Notes: generated by a model not told the origin, from the letters alone. A DNA stretch of 64,000 nt from JAIESQ01 sp964495375 (GCA_964495375.1 CAZBWM010000033.1:3070-67069), one strand, 5' to 3'; counted from the stretch's first letter, positions 52,501 through 61,009 are shown. Numbers and translations: made by a program.

Positions 52501-54012
52501 CACGATGCTCAGCTCGCTACCGCGCTGGCTCGTGCCGATGAACTCGAGCGCGGCGTCGCACAAGGTCTCCCACAGCAGGAATGTCGAAGGCACCGAGGCA
52601 ACGCCGGCAGTGTCGCCGCCGGCAAACACGAACCGGCGGGCGCCGTCGCGTAAACTTTGTCGCAAGATTTCAGGCGATGAGACTTCGAGGTACGTGGCGA
52701 TCCCGCGTTTTTCGAGCTGCTTGGCATGGTCAAACCGCCCACCTGCGAGGAGAGCGAATTTCGGACGGGCGGCGAGCGTCGCGGCAATTTGTTCGGCGAA
52801 GATCTCGGCCGGAATGCCACCCTGCAACCCCACACCCCATGGAGATGCGAGGAGCCGGCTGGCGGCTTCTCTCAGCAGCTTCGTGACGTCGGCCTTACGC
52901 AGTTGGCCCAGAGCCAGAATTGGTAGTGCACCTTCCGTGGCCACAACCTGCGCGAAATCAAGCGTCGCCGTTGCGCCAGGGAGCGGACACTGCACGAGGG
53001 GATAACGCGTCTGTTGTTCGATCGCCAAAGGCGCGCCAGCCGCCAACGGATTCAATCGACGGGCAACAGCGAGATTACGCTCGCCTTCGGCGGCAATTTG
53101 CTGCACGATGCCGCCGACGGTCGCGCACGACGCCGCCAAGTTGTTGGCGAGCGCCGCGTCTTGTCCGAGCAGCAGCAATTCCTCGCCCGCGTGTTCGATA
53201 ACTACGCGCCGCACGGCGGCACGCCAAGCGGCGGCTCGCTCGCTCGCGGGGAGCGATCCTTTTTCGATCTCGGCCAGGGCGGCTTCCAATTCGACGAGCG
53301 CGCGGGAGCCGGGCTCGTTGTGAAGTCGGTATCCGGCGCCGAGCGCCATGCCCAGGACGTGGGTTTCCGTGCCGTCGCAGGCTTCGAGCCGATGGCGGGC
53401 CGCGTCACTCAGTTGCGATTCCCGGGCCAATAAGAGTTGATCTTCGAGCACCACGCCACGAGCGCCGGCCACCTGGCAGGCCGCTGCGGTGCGCAGGCCG
53501 ATGCTTCCTTGCACCCAGTAGGGAGCGTCGACGCCCGTGCTGGTCGCCAGTTGCCCCCAGTTTTGCACCAGTTCGCTGGCGGGCAGGTTGCCGATGCGGC
53601 CAGGAGCTTCGCTGCCTTTAAGGACAATGCCGGTCGCGCCGAGCTCGACGGCCCGACGGGCTTCGTCGACGCTGATCGCTTCGCAAAGGACTTCAATGCC
53701 CGCGGCCTTCAGTGGTGCGATCCAGCCGGGCAGAGCGAGCTCTTCGCCGCCGGCCAACAGCACCCAGCCCAAGCGTCCCGACGTCAGCTCCAGCAGTTGT
53801 TCGACTGAGAGCAGGCCGGTCGGAGCGATTTTGATTCCCAGGGCGCCGGTCGTGAACTGCGCAAACCGTGCGATCTGTTCGCGCGCCTGCTTGGCATCGC
53901 CGGCGTACTCGAGATCGAGAGCGCCACGGGCGCCGGCCCGGCAGGCGGCAATCGCCGCCGCGGCGTCAACCCGGCCAGGTGAAGTCAGAACTAACACATC
54001 GGAAACAAGCAT
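46588..54012 (-). CDS. Megasynthase subunit 1: PfaD-like domain - KS - AT - ACP - KR
   Basis: A 2474-residue iterative type I synthase. Residues 1-~590 look like a flavin TIM barrel of the 2-nitropropane-dioxygenase/PfaD type (LQGGIPAEIFAEQIAATLAA, KRGIATYLEVSSPEIL, FVFAGGDTAGVAS). The KS (~620-1050) has its Cys in AIDAACASSLAALQ (near 796) and both His motifs (EAHGTGTVVGD near 929; GSVKSLIGHAKCAAGLAG near 970). The AT has GHSFGEYVAL near 1267. A Pro/Ala/Asn-rich linker precedes one ACP (LGIDSIKRVEIL, Ser near 1852). The KR has VTGGARGITAA near 2197 and active-site Tyr in GQSDYAAANE near 2382. All catalytic residues checked are intact. It resembles PUFA synthase PfaA with PfaD fused in front. 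GAGG precedes the ATG. Confidence 0.9.
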   Translation of the reverse strand: MLVSDVLVLTSPGRVDAAAAIAACRAGARGALDLEYAGDAKQAREQIARFAQFTTGALGIKIAPTGLLSVEQLLELTSGRLGWVLLAGGEELALPGWIAPLKAAGIEVLCEAISVDEARRAVELGATGIVLKGSEAPGRIGNLPASELVQNWGQLATSTGVDAPYWVQGSIGLRTAAACQVAGARGVVLEDQLLLARESQLSDAARHRLEACDGTETHVLGMALGAGYRLHNEPGSRALVELEAALAEIEKGSLPASERAAAWRAAVRRVVIEHAGEELLLLGQDAALANNLAASCATVGGIVQQIAAEGERNLAVARRLNPLAAGAPLAIEQQTRYPLVQCPLPGATATLDFAQVVATEGALPILALGQLRKADVTKLLREAASRLLASPWGVGLQGGIPAEIFAEQIAATLAARPKFALLAGGRFDHAKQLEKRGIATYLEVSSPEILRQSLRDGARRFVFAGGDTAGVASVPSTFLLWETLCDAALEFIGTSQRGSELSIVLSGGIHDAVSAAMATVVASSLADRGVRVGVSICGAYHATSAAVAANGKQNGHATPATQKAVDVAQLHTSVCEGSNQLLTELELELAEQPAAEAPCDIAVIGMSCFYPGATSLNAYWENILAKKVEVREIPATHWDWELYYDADPLAKDKIVSKWGGFLSDINFDPLRYGITPASMKSIEPLQLLLLEAVRHALTDAGYDRRPFNRDRTAAVVGIGGGGSPMATAYGFRTCMRLIDNVPDAPVSSDAVLASCDEVLPEWTEDSFPGFLFNVAVGRVANRFNLGGPNYAIDAACASSLAALQAAVRELTIGTSDMAIAMGADTVQTPFAYMAFSKTYALSRKGRSRPFDAEADGIVLSEGIGVLVLKRLADAQRDGDRIYAVIKGIGSSSDGKEKGLTAPNATGQKRALARAYAQAQIAPATVRLIEAHGTGTVVGDRTEAESMASVLLAAGAAPRSCAVGSVKSLIGHAKCAAGLAGMIKGILSLDRKVLPPTLVETPNSAVQFADSPLYLNTEPRPWIQADDEPRRAGVSAFGFGGTNFHVVLEEYRGDYLREQPLASEHWPAELVVFRRRNREELTAAIRECQQALAAGAKPALHELAAAIWHSNPQRADLPVVAIVATSLDDLQAKLSTIENVLQGKEATYRDPRGCYFAEQPADTAGQIALVFPGQGSQYANMLGDVAMAFAEAREELDRAEALLAGKLPRPLGSYLYPPSAFDDTQRTANERALADATVAQPAIAAASLAMLRVLRRLGLKADFAAGHSFGEYVALTSADAIDSASLYNIALRRGELIAAAAANGNGGMVAVAAAPTVTEQLLEGLADAWIANENSPQQTVVAGTDAALNALVERCQQQKLRAARLPVACGFHSPLVADAATALGEVLAAQSWSTPRKTVFANTTGQAYTGSSNEIVEQLTKHLSSPVRFQDEIEALYAAGARTFVEVGPHNVLTGLIGNILGDRPHVALATDMRGRSGLVQLAHTIGQLLVHGVDLRVEELYAGRVRNEFDLASLSRQTGEISHSSMTWLVNGVRCRPIDGPEPSLLGQRLKPKDGGPIANAPGHGRATELKHAERFSMKSAIPAPAAPVSQNGNAVPHMNGNGNVNGHSNGHFWSAPAPAPVATVPSPVPTPVAPPVNGNHYNTPPAQITPNANGAPTSHLVPSAAPVNPVAADAATQVVLRYQDLMERFLESQRSVMLAYLQGGTPAISVEPIAPSMAPITTAPAMVAPVAAAPPAPSAIAAPPIALAPASQNGAAYWQSPSHEIVPTPVAAPGVAPLAAPPVKAPAIAQPPVAQPEAPTATTEVTAAALTSLDFDQIRDRLLELVSKRTGYPIAMLDLDLDLEAELGIDSIKRVEILSGLAESLTNISSDLESKIVLEKLTVIRTLGGIIDYLKTALADDDAGADAELADDYNDAEDEEIAATIATSTPAAELEVQRTIVQLTDAPLPADAELVAPAGTVLITDDGRGIAKGLARILQELEIKSALVQQAAGAAATFKAGVLQGDLTDADTVEKLLTLAGKKLGPIAGLVHLLPLAEASPETAPADRAYAETKSLYLMARQLEANFRALADKGGNPMLLTATGLGGGLGFADPAAHPLPDEYFGGNGGVVGLAKCIAQEWNGVLVRVVDVDPALAPAQIVEHLTTEMGDRRGPAEIGYLDGNRITWQLAQETLEATSPVDPAPLTEGAKILVTGGARGITAAIAIELARRFRPSLILVGRSPLPPAEEEPHTVGLKEPGELKAALIKHLSNGKPPRPAEVEKAYQRLLQEREIRDNLASMRAAGATAEYYSVDVRDEQALERLIADVRARHGHLDGVLHGAGVIEDKLLRDKTPESFDRVFRTKVDSAFALCRLLPLDELKFLVFFASLASRYGNRGQSDYAAANEVLSKLAVQLDRQLPARVFSVAWGPWAEVGMVAELEPHLTRRGLKLISPATGPAFLIDELLLGRKGTAEIVVAGGAERLVAPVEATG

Positions 54013-54800
54013 GGTGCATCCTCGAGGGATCGGTAGTCTCCCAGCGCACGGCGCAAAGTTCCACCCGGGTGGTAAAAGATTATCGGCCCGGGACGCCGCA
54101 TTGTAGCGTGCCCTTTTGCCGCGCGCGGTCGCAACGCATGTTCACTGCGAACCGGCGCGATCGTCGCTGTTTTTCCGCAAAATCAACCGGTAGCGACAAC
54201 GCGGGCAGGGTGCGAAGGTGCCAAAAACAAGGCGTCTGCCGGCGCGGCCTGGATTCCATCCGCACGACCCACCGATTCGATTATGCGCTTCTCGGACGTG
54301 AATTCCACAACTTCGTTCTAACACGCCCCTTGTGCGCGAATCTCAGCGGCGATCGCGGCTACGGGCCATCCGTATGACCTAAGCGTACGGTCCGACAACT
54401 TGCTACAAGCGGACCACTGCGAACACGACCAAGCGCTCAACTAGTTAGAGCATGGCTTTAGTACGCGGGCCTCACGACGAATGCCTGATCGCTTGTCGAC
54501 CAAGGGCCGGCGGACGCATCTTGGACAGTATCCCTATCCACAGGGTGGGTTCGACGTTACAGGGCCTCGTTGGTAACAGTCCCGAACCTGGCCCCACCGA
54601 GAAATCGGTCTCTCTTTAACGTTGGGCTTATTCGTCGGTTATGCTGACGCTTGCCAGGCGTGGGGGACGACCGCCCGTGACCGCCGACCGTGGCAGATGC
54701 CGGGCGAGTGCACCACGCCGCAGCAACTGTCGCGGCAATATCTGGACACGATCTTGAGACACAGGGTGTGTTCGTGCAGCAATCCGATTACCAGATACCG
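54013..54800. other. Non-coding divergent gap between the megasynthase operon and the PSD1 gene
   Basis: No gene supported. On the minus strand a TACAAT at about 54101-54106 is a candidate -10 for the megasynthase operon, without a clear -35. The rest is AT-richer unique sequence with only short frames. Confidence 0.4.
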
Positions 54801-57107
54801 ATGCTTTGGTTAGTCTCCTGCGGGCAATCCGATTCACCAAGTCGTCGGACTACGGCGATAAGAACCTGGCTTCTGGGCGCCATGATCCTGTTGACTGGTG
54901 CCGGGCAGGCCGCCGGCTTCGACGAGCTACCCCCCGATTTTGAGCACGCGATCGCGCCCCTGTTGGTGAAGCGGTGCCTCGAATGTCACAACCAGACACA
55001 GGCTGCGGGCGGGCTGATTCTGGAGAATCGCGAGTCGGCGCTGGCCGGTGGTGATAGTGGCGCAGCGATTACTCCCGGCGCACCAGACGACAGCAATCTG
55101 TTGAGCCGCGTCGTCGACGGCGAAATGCCACCTGAGAAGCAGGGGAAGCCACAGCCCCTACCGGCGGCCGAAGTCGAGTTGTTACGACGCTGGATTGCGG
55201 CCGGTGCCCAGTGGCCGGCCGATCGGCGCTTGAGCCTGTTCGAGCGGACGACTGACGTGCGGGCTGGCCGTGACTGGTGGTCATTGCGGCCGATCCAGCG
55301 TCCCGCGGTGCCAGCCGATGAATCAGGTGCGGCGAGCACCAACCCGATCGACGCGTTCATCCAGTCCAAGCTATGCGATGCAAAGTTCGAGCCCGCGCCG
55401 CGCGCCGACGCTCGCACGCTAGTGCGCCGCTTGTCGTTCGATCTATTGGGCCTGCCACCGAGTGAACAGCAGGTGCGCGATTTCGTGGCCGATCCTTCGA
55501 CTGCGGCTTGGGAGCGGCTGGTCGACGAGATGCTCGCATCACCTCACTACGGTGAGCGCTGGGCGCGTTACTGGCTCGATGTCGTGCGCTTCGCCGAAAC
55601 GTCTGGTTACGAACGCGATCAAGAAAAACCGTTCGCGTGGCGCTACCGCGACTGGGTTGTCAGCGCACTCAACAACGACCTGCCTTACGACGAATTCGTG
55701 GTTCAGCAGTTGGCCGGCGACGAGTTGCCCGAGCGCACCGAGCAAACAGTAATCGCGACCGGCTTTCTGCGCTTGGGCACCTGGAACGACGAGCCCAACG
55801 ATGCAGAGGACTACAAGTACGATCGGCTCGAAGATTTGGTGCATGGCACCTCGGCGGCATTCCTGGGTTTGACCGTTAATTGCGCGCGGTGCCACGACCA
55901 CAAGTTCGATCCCATTCCACAGCAAGACTATTACCGCATGGCGGCGGCTTTCTGGGCCGGCCCGATCGAGCAGCGCGGCGCCGATCTGTTGGGCGGACCC
56001 TCCGCGGCCGAGCTCGGCTTCGAGCAGGTGCTCGGTTGGACCGACGTGCGGACCGAGCCGCCACCGCTGCACTTGCTCAAGAAAGGGGAACGGCACAATC
56101 CTGGCGCCGAAGTACCGGCCGAGCCGTTGTCGTTCGCATCGGTCCCCGATCGCTTGCTTGAGAGCCCGCCGCCGGCGGCCAAAACCTCCGGCCGACGGCT
56201 GCGTTTGGCGCGCTGGATCGTCGCGCCCGAGAACCCGTTGCCCGCGCGCGTGATGGTCAATCGCCTGTGGCAACATCACTTCGGCCAGGCGCTGGTGCGC
56301 TCACCGAGTAACTTTGGCTTTCGTGGCGATCAACCGACCCACCCCGAGTTGCTCGACTGGCTCGCCGCCGAGTTGGTCGACAGCGGTTGGCAGGCCAAGC
56401 GGTTGCATAAGCTGATCGTCACCTCGAGCACCTGGCAGCAATCGTCGAACCATCCCCGACACGAAGAATACGTGCAGCGCGACGCGGGTAACCGGCTATG
56501 GTGGCGCGCCGAGCGTCGCCGGCTGGACGCCGAAGCGCTGTGGGACGCACTGTTGGCAGCCAGCGGCGAGCTCGACTTGCGGGTCGGTGGCCCAAGTTTC
56601 CGTCCCGCGATAGCCCCCGAGGCGCTCGAGGGGCTCTCGAAGAAAGGCGCGGCCTGGACCGAATCGCCCGCCGAAGAGCAGCGCCGCCGCGGACTGTATA
56701 TCTACAGCCAGCGCAGCTTGCTGGCGCCGTTCCTCACGACCTTCGATTACAGCGATACCACGCTGCCCTGCGCGGCGCGCGACGTCACGATCGTGGCGCC
56801 GCAGGCATTGGCGCTGTTGAACGATTCGTTGGTTCACCAGCGTAGTCGGGCGTTGGCCAACCATGTCGTCGCCGAAGCCAGCGGGCTTGATACGGCAGGC
56901 CGCGTGCGTTTGGCCTGGAGCCGTGCCCTCGGTCGCGAGCCCGCCGATGACGAGTTGCAATTGTCGCTCGCCCATCTTGAACGTCAGCAAGCGAACTTTG
57001 CTGGCCGGCCAGCCAGCGGTGCCGCTACTTCAGACGCCGCGGCGCTGGCCTTCGAATCGCTTTGCCATGTGCTTTTGAACAGCAACGAGTTTTTGTACGT
57101 CGACTGA
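54801..57107 (+). CDS. PSD1/DUF1549-DUF1553 cytochrome c-containing exported protein
   Basis: A 768-residue planctomycete-type protein. An N-terminal signal peptide or anchor (AIRTWLLGAMILLTGAGQAA) is followed by a PSC-type heme module with CLECHNQTQAAGGL, then DUF1549 (FDLLGLPPSEQQV; HYGERWARYWLDVVRFAETS) with a second heme-binding motif, CARCHDHKFDPIPQQDYY. DUF1553 is last (NPLPARVMVNRLWQHHFGQA; RLDAEALWDALLAASGELD). ATG 54801 is the likely start; 54882 and an open frame from 54690 are alternatives. These proteins are abundant in planctomycetes and nearly always paired with DUF1501 proteins; a role in polysaccharide handling has been suggested but not proven. Confidence 0.92.
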   Translation: MLWLVSCGQSDSPSRRTTAIRTWLLGAMILLTGAGQAAGFDELPPDFEHAIAPLLVKRCLECHNQTQAAGGLILENRESALAGGDSGAAITPGAPDDSNLLSRVVDGEMPPEKQGKPQPLPAAEVELLRRWIAAGAQWPADRRLSLFERTTDVRAGRDWWSLRPIQRPAVPADESGAASTNPIDAFIQSKLCDAKFEPAPRADARTLVRRLSFDLLGLPPSEQQVRDFVADPSTAAWERLVDEMLASPHYGERWARYWLDVVRFAETSGYERDQEKPFAWRYRDWVVSALNNDLPYDEFVVQQLAGDELPERTEQTVIATGFLRLGTWNDEPNDAEDYKYDRLEDLVHGTSAAFLGLTVNCARCHDHKFDPIPQQDYYRMAAAFWAGPIEQRGADLLGGPSAAELGFEQVLGWTDVRTEPPPLHLLKKGERHNPGAEVPAEPLSFASVPDRLLESPPPAAKTSGRRLRLARWIVAPENPLPARVMVNRLWQHHFGQALVRSPSNFGFRGDQPTHPELLDWLAAELVDSGWQAKRLHKLIVTSSTWQQSSNHPRHEEYVQRDAGNRLWWRAERRRLDAEALWDALLAASGELDLRVGGPSFRPAIAPEALEGLSKKGAAWTESPAEEQRRRGLYIYSQRSLLAPFLTTFDYSDTTLPCAARDVTIVAPQALALLNDSLVHQRSRALANHVVAEASGLDTAGRVRLAWSRALGREPADDELQLSLAHLERQQANFAGRPASGAATSDAAALAFESLCHVLLNSNEFLYVD

Positions 57108-57183
57108 GACGTCGGTCGAGCAACTGCGACAGATGAGAACCTAAGCGACGCCAGCAGCAAACACGGCCTTGGAGACGAAGAAC

Positions 57184-58656
57184 GTGAACGACCGATCCGT
57201 TCGATCGCTGAGCTATCCGTGCGGCGTCACGCGGCGCGAGTTCGTCTGGCAGATGGGAGGCGGTTTCGTCGGCACCGCGCTCGCCGGACTTTTGCAAGGA
57301 CAAGGCTTCACCGCGCCCTCGGCTCGGGCCGCAACCGCCTCGCCGACCGGGCCGCTGTCGCCACGCAAGCCTCACTATGAGGGGCGCGCCAAAAGCGTCA
57401 TCTTCTTGATGATGAACGGCGCGCCGAGCCAGGTCGACACGTTCGACTTTAAGCCGGAGCTCGCTAAGTACGCCGGCAAGACGTTGCCTGAGGGGAAGAA
57501 GTTCATCAACTCCGGCAATCGTCAGATGGGCTTTCTCACTCCCGCCTGGCGGCCGTTTCGGCCCGGCGGCGAAAGCGGGCTGCTAATCTCCGATTACTTT
57601 CCCAACGTCCGCCAGCATGCCGACAAACTGTGCGTGATCAACTCGTGTCACACCGATAGCCACGCGCACGGCTCGGCGCTCGTGGCGATGAACACGGGCA
57701 AGACCCTCATCGGCCGACCATCGCTTGGCAGTTGGGCCGTCTACGGACTGGGGACCGAGAATCAGAATCTGCCCGGCTTTGTCGTCATGCTCGACAAACG
57801 CGGCGGGCCGATCAGCGGCCAGCCCAACTGGTCGAGCGGCTTCATGTCGGCAACGTATCAGGGCACTTTGTTCCGCCCGACCGGTAACCCGATTCTCAAT
57901 CTGCGTGGTCCCGAGTACATCGACCCCAGCGCGCAGCGCGCTCAGCTCGATTTGTTGGCACAGCTCAACGACCGTCATTTGCACGAGCGGCAAGGTGGCG
58001 AGGAACTGGCCGCCCGCATCAACAGCTACGAGCTGGCGTTCCGCATGCAGAGCGACACCCCCGAAGCGGTCGACTTGGGACAAGAAACCGAGACAACGTT
58101 ATCAATGTACGGTGTCGGCACGCAGCCGACCGACGAGTTCGGCCGCAACTGCTTGATCGCGCGGCGACTGGTCGAGCGGGGCGTTCGCTTCGTGCAGCTC
58201 TACTCCGGCGGCGGCCATTTGGAAGAGACTTGGGACGCCCACGAAAGCGTCGAGAAGAATCACGGTCGCCACGGCCTGGAAGTTGATCAGCCGATCGCCG
58301 CGCTGCTGACCGACTTGGCGCAGCGCGGGCTGCTCGAGTCGACGCTCGTCGTCTGGGGAGGCGAGTTCGGCCGCATGCCCTTCAGCGAAGGGAAAGACGC
58401 GCCAGGTCGCAATCACAACCCGTACGGCTTCTCGATGTGGTTCGCCGGGGCAGGCGTTAAAGGGGGCATCACCTACGGCGAGACCGACGAGTTTGGATTC
58501 GAAGCGGTCACGAACAAAGCCCACCTGCACGATATTCACGCCACGATACTGCACCTGATGGGGCTCGATCACGAGCTGCTCACCTACTTCCATCAAGGGC
58601 GCGAGGAAAGCCTAACCGATGTTGGCGGTCGTGTCATCAAGGAGATCGTGGCCTGA
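57184..58656 (+). CDS. DUF1501 Tat-exported protein, partner of the PSD1 protein
   Basis: A 490-residue alkaline-phosphatase-superfamily protein (sulfatase-like fold, DUF1501). The N-terminus carries a twin-arginine signal (CGVTRREFVWQMGGGFVGTA). The domain contains IFLMMNGAPSQVDTFDFKPE, GRNCLIARRLVERGVRFVQL, LVVWGGEFGRMPFSEGKDA, GRNHNPYGFSMWFAG and DIHATILHLMGLDHE, where the metal-type Asp/His positions lie. GTG 57184 with GGAG upstream is chosen; TTG 57169 adds five residues. It is 76 bases after the PSD1 gene on the same strand. Confidence 0.92.
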   Translation: MNDRSVRSLSYPCGVTRREFVWQMGGGFVGTALAGLLQGQGFTAPSARAATASPTGPLSPRKPHYEGRAKSVIFLMMNGAPSQVDTFDFKPELAKYAGKTLPEGKKFINSGNRQMGFLTPAWRPFRPGGESGLLISDYFPNVRQHADKLCVINSCHTDSHAHGSALVAMNTGKTLIGRPSLGSWAVYGLGTENQNLPGFVVMLDKRGGPISGQPNWSSGFMSATYQGTLFRPTGNPILNLRGPEYIDPSAQRAQLDLLAQLNDRHLHERQGGEELAARINSYELAFRMQSDTPEAVDLGQETETTLSMYGVGTQPTDEFGRNCLIARRLVERGVRFVQLYSGGGHLEETWDAHESVEKNHGRHGLEVDQPIAALLTDLAQRGLLESTLVVWGGEFGRMPFSEGKDAPGRNHNPYGFSMWFAGAGVKGGITYGETDEFGFEAVTNKAHLHDIHATILHLMGLDHELLTYFHQGREESLTDVGGRVIKEIVA

Positions 58657-58708
58657 GCCGGGGGGGCCGGCTTTCCGCTACCGCGCGGGCGCGCTCGTCG
58701 AGTTCGCG

Positions 58709-58770
58709 GTCGCCGACTGCGTTGGACGTCGCCGACTGCGTTGGACTTTGCTGGCCCAACGCAGTCGGGC
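58709..58770. terminator. Tandem 19-bp repeat with inverted third copy, probable bidirectional terminator
   Basis: GTCGCCGACTGCGTTGGAC is repeated exactly at 58709-58727 and 58728-58746. An inverted copy, CCAACGCAGTCGGGCG, follows at 58755-58770 and can pair with either direct copy. It lies between the convergent DUF1501 and H1-like genes. Confidence 0.6.
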
Positions 58771-58808
58771 GTCGAATCGTCTGCGAGAGTTAGCAGCTTA
58801 GGACTTGG

Positions 58809-59087
58809 CTAGCCCAATCCGAGCGCCTTCTTGATCGTGCCGCGACGGGCCTTGCGGCGCGCCTTGCGCTTGGCGACGCGCTTCTTGACGCCAGCGACGA
58901 AGCCTTCGACGACCCCTTCCACAGCGCCGACGGCGTCACTGACTAGCGCCTTCACGGGCCCTTTTTTGGCGACCTTGGCCTTCTTCGCGGGCTTGGCCTT
59001 CTTGGCCGGAGCGGCCTTCTTCGCGGCGCCCTTCTTGACACTCTTCTTCGTAACGGCCTTCTTCTTCGCGGTCTTCTTCTTCGCCAT
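58809..59087 (-). CDS. Histone H1-like Lys/Ala-rich protein
   Basis: A 92-residue protein starting at ATG 59087, with a strong AAGGAGG 6 bases upstream. The first ~50 residues are Lys/Ala repeats (AKKKTAKKKAVTKKSVKKGA ...), followed by a short hydrophobic-acidic stretch (VSDAVGAVEGVVEGFVAGV) and a very basic end (KKRVAKRKARRKARRGTIKK). The sequence resembles bacterial histone H1-like DNA-compaction proteins and fits the condensed nucleoids of planctomycetes. Not part of an operon. Confidence 0.8.
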   Translation of the reverse strand: MAKKKTAKKKAVTKKSVKKGAAKKAAPAKKAKPAKKAKVAKKGPVKALVSDAVGAVEGVVEGFVAGVKKRVAKRKARRKARRGTIKKALGLG

Positions 59088-59169
59088 GGGAATCCTCCTT
59101 GGGGGGAAAGACGAGATCATACCATCGTATGAAGTTTTGCAACCATGATTAAATCGCTCTGGTTTTTCC

Positions 59170-60810
59170 CTAGCGAAAGAACCAGCACATCCCGAGCGTG
59201 CAGGCCACCAGCGCGCCGGCCCATAGCTTGTCGTTCTGCCACCAGGGGCGCTCGACCGTTTGCTCCGGCCGTTCGCGCCGGAATCGAGTCCAGGTGTACT
59301 GCTCGCGGTCGGCGTCGCGCTGGTGTTGCGTCGCTAGGCTCACAACCAGCAGCACGGCATAGCAGGTCAACGTCGCTAAGGCAGCGCGATGAAACGCCTG
59401 TAGTTGATGGTCGAACCCAAGGCGGGCAACTTGTTCGAACACAATCGACAAGATCGGGCCCGCCAGAATGCAGACCAGGGCGGCCGTGCGCGTGACAAAC
59501 GGTTGTCGAATGCCGGCCACGTAGGCCACGATCACACCGGGCACCAGGTAAGCATTAAAGTCGGCCATGCGATTGAAGATGCCCCCCTTGGTCTGGCCAA
59601 AATAGAGCGACAGCGCGATGGCCGTGCCCACCATCAGCATCATCGCCGCGCGGCCAACCCAGATCAGCCTCAATTCCGACGCCTGCGGCCGGAGGTACTT
59701 CTTGTAGATATCGAAGGTGAACAGCGTGGCCGTCGAGTTCATCATCGAGTCGATCGTCGAGAGAATGCCCGCGACGAGCCCTGCCATCACCAACCCCACC
59801 AGGCCGTAACCGGCTGGCAGCAACTCGCGCGTCAGGCCGGCGAACGCCGTATCGCTTTCGGTGGCCGGATCGATCGCCATGATGTAACCGGCCGCCATGC
59901 CCGGCACGATGCAGAGAAATGGGATCAGCAGCTTGCAGAAGCCCGCCGAGATGGTCCCCATGCGGGCATCCCAGTCGCTACGCGCACCGAGGGTGCGCTG
60001 CACGATGAATTGGTTGGTGCCCCAATAGTAAAGGTGCAGCACCATCAACCCGCTGAGGACGCCGCTCCAGGGCAATTCGGGATGGCCGGCGTCGAAGAAA
60101 ACATGGAATTTCTCCGGCTGTTTTTCGAGCAAGCCGGAGAGCCCGCCCACATTCGGGTGCCAGATCGCCAGCACGGCCAGCAAGCCGCTACCGACCAGCA
60201 GCAGCACGCTTTGGACGACGTCGTTGAAGATGTCCGCCTTGAGTCCACCATAGAGCGTGTACGCCGCAGCCACGGCGGCCAGCAGGCAAACAGCCATTGG
60301 GTAGCTGACAGCATACGGCGAGTCGGCCGTGAGCGTGGCCAACGTTAGCGCGCCGAGAATCATGGTGCCAACCATCTGAATCAGCAGGAACGCCATGTTG
60401 GTGAGTGAGTAAACCAGGCGGCTGCGATCGTCAAAACGGCGGCCGAGATACTCGGACAGCGTGTACAAGCCCATGCGGCGATAGAACGGTAGAAAGAAGT
60501 AGCAGAGCATCAGCAGCCCGAATATGGCGCCGAACTCGAAGTTCGCCTGGGCGAAACCCTCTTTCAGGCCGGCCCCCATCATGCCGACCATGTGGTGCGA
60601 ACTGATGTTGGTGCCGAAGATCGATCCGGCCACAGCCCACCAGGCGATAGTGCGGCCAGCCAGGTAATAGTCGCTGGTGTTCTCCTCCTTGCGGCCGATC
60701 CACATTCCAAAGCCGGTTACCCCGACGATCGTGCCGACGAGAATCAGCACGTCGAGCCATTGCAGCGGCACGCTCGCGGATTGCGCTAAGAGCAGTGGAA
60801 ATCCATTCAT
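59170..60810 (-). CDS. Sodium:solute symporter (SSS/SGLT family)
   Basis: A 546-residue membrane transporter with about 14 hydrophobic helices. The N-terminal part (DYYLAGRTIAWWAVAGSIFG, TNISSHHMVGMMGAG) and LYTLSEYLGRRFDDRSR are typical of SGLT-like sodium/sugar symporters of planctomycetes. LYYWGTNQFIVQRTLGARSD carries the WGTNQxxxQR segment of this branch. The substrate is probably a sugar or polyol but is not fixed by sequence. It stands alone; the stop is 82 bases from the H1-like gene start. Confidence 0.93.
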   Translation of the reverse strand: MNGFPLLLAQSASVPLQWLDVLILVGTIVGVTGFGMWIGRKEENTSDYYLAGRTIAWWAVAGSIFGTNISSHHMVGMMGAGLKEGFAQANFEFGAIFGLLMLCYFFLPFYRRMGLYTLSEYLGRRFDDRSRLVYSLTNMAFLLIQMVGTMILGALTLATLTADSPYAVSYPMAVCLLAAVAAAYTLYGGLKADIFNDVVQSVLLLVGSGLLAVLAIWHPNVGGLSGLLEKQPEKFHVFFDAGHPELPWSGVLSGLMVLHLYYWGTNQFIVQRTLGARSDWDARMGTISAGFCKLLIPFLCIVPGMAAGYIMAIDPATESDTAFAGLTRELLPAGYGLVGLVMAGLVAGILSTIDSMMNSTATLFTFDIYKKYLRPQASELRLIWVGRAAMMLMVGTAIALSLYFGQTKGGIFNRMADFNAYLVPGVIVAYVAGIRQPFVTRTAALVCILAGPILSIVFEQVARLGFDHQLQAFHRAALATLTCYAVLLVVSLATQHQRDADREQYTWTRFRRERPEQTVERPWWQNDKLWAGALVACTLGMCWFFR

Positions 60811-61009
60811 CAGCTTCGACCCTCGCCTGAAGTTGTCGGCGGCTTGAATCTAACGAGGCCATCGGTGTCAGGAAAGCTCACGTCGCGCATTGTCGCCAGC
60901 GGCGACGCTGCGGGACGTAAGCTTCTCCGCAGTCATTGGCCCTCGTGAACCGACTGTGTTAGCGTAGGTGCGAGCAAGCACTCCAGTCTCCCACGACAAG
61001 CAGGCATCC

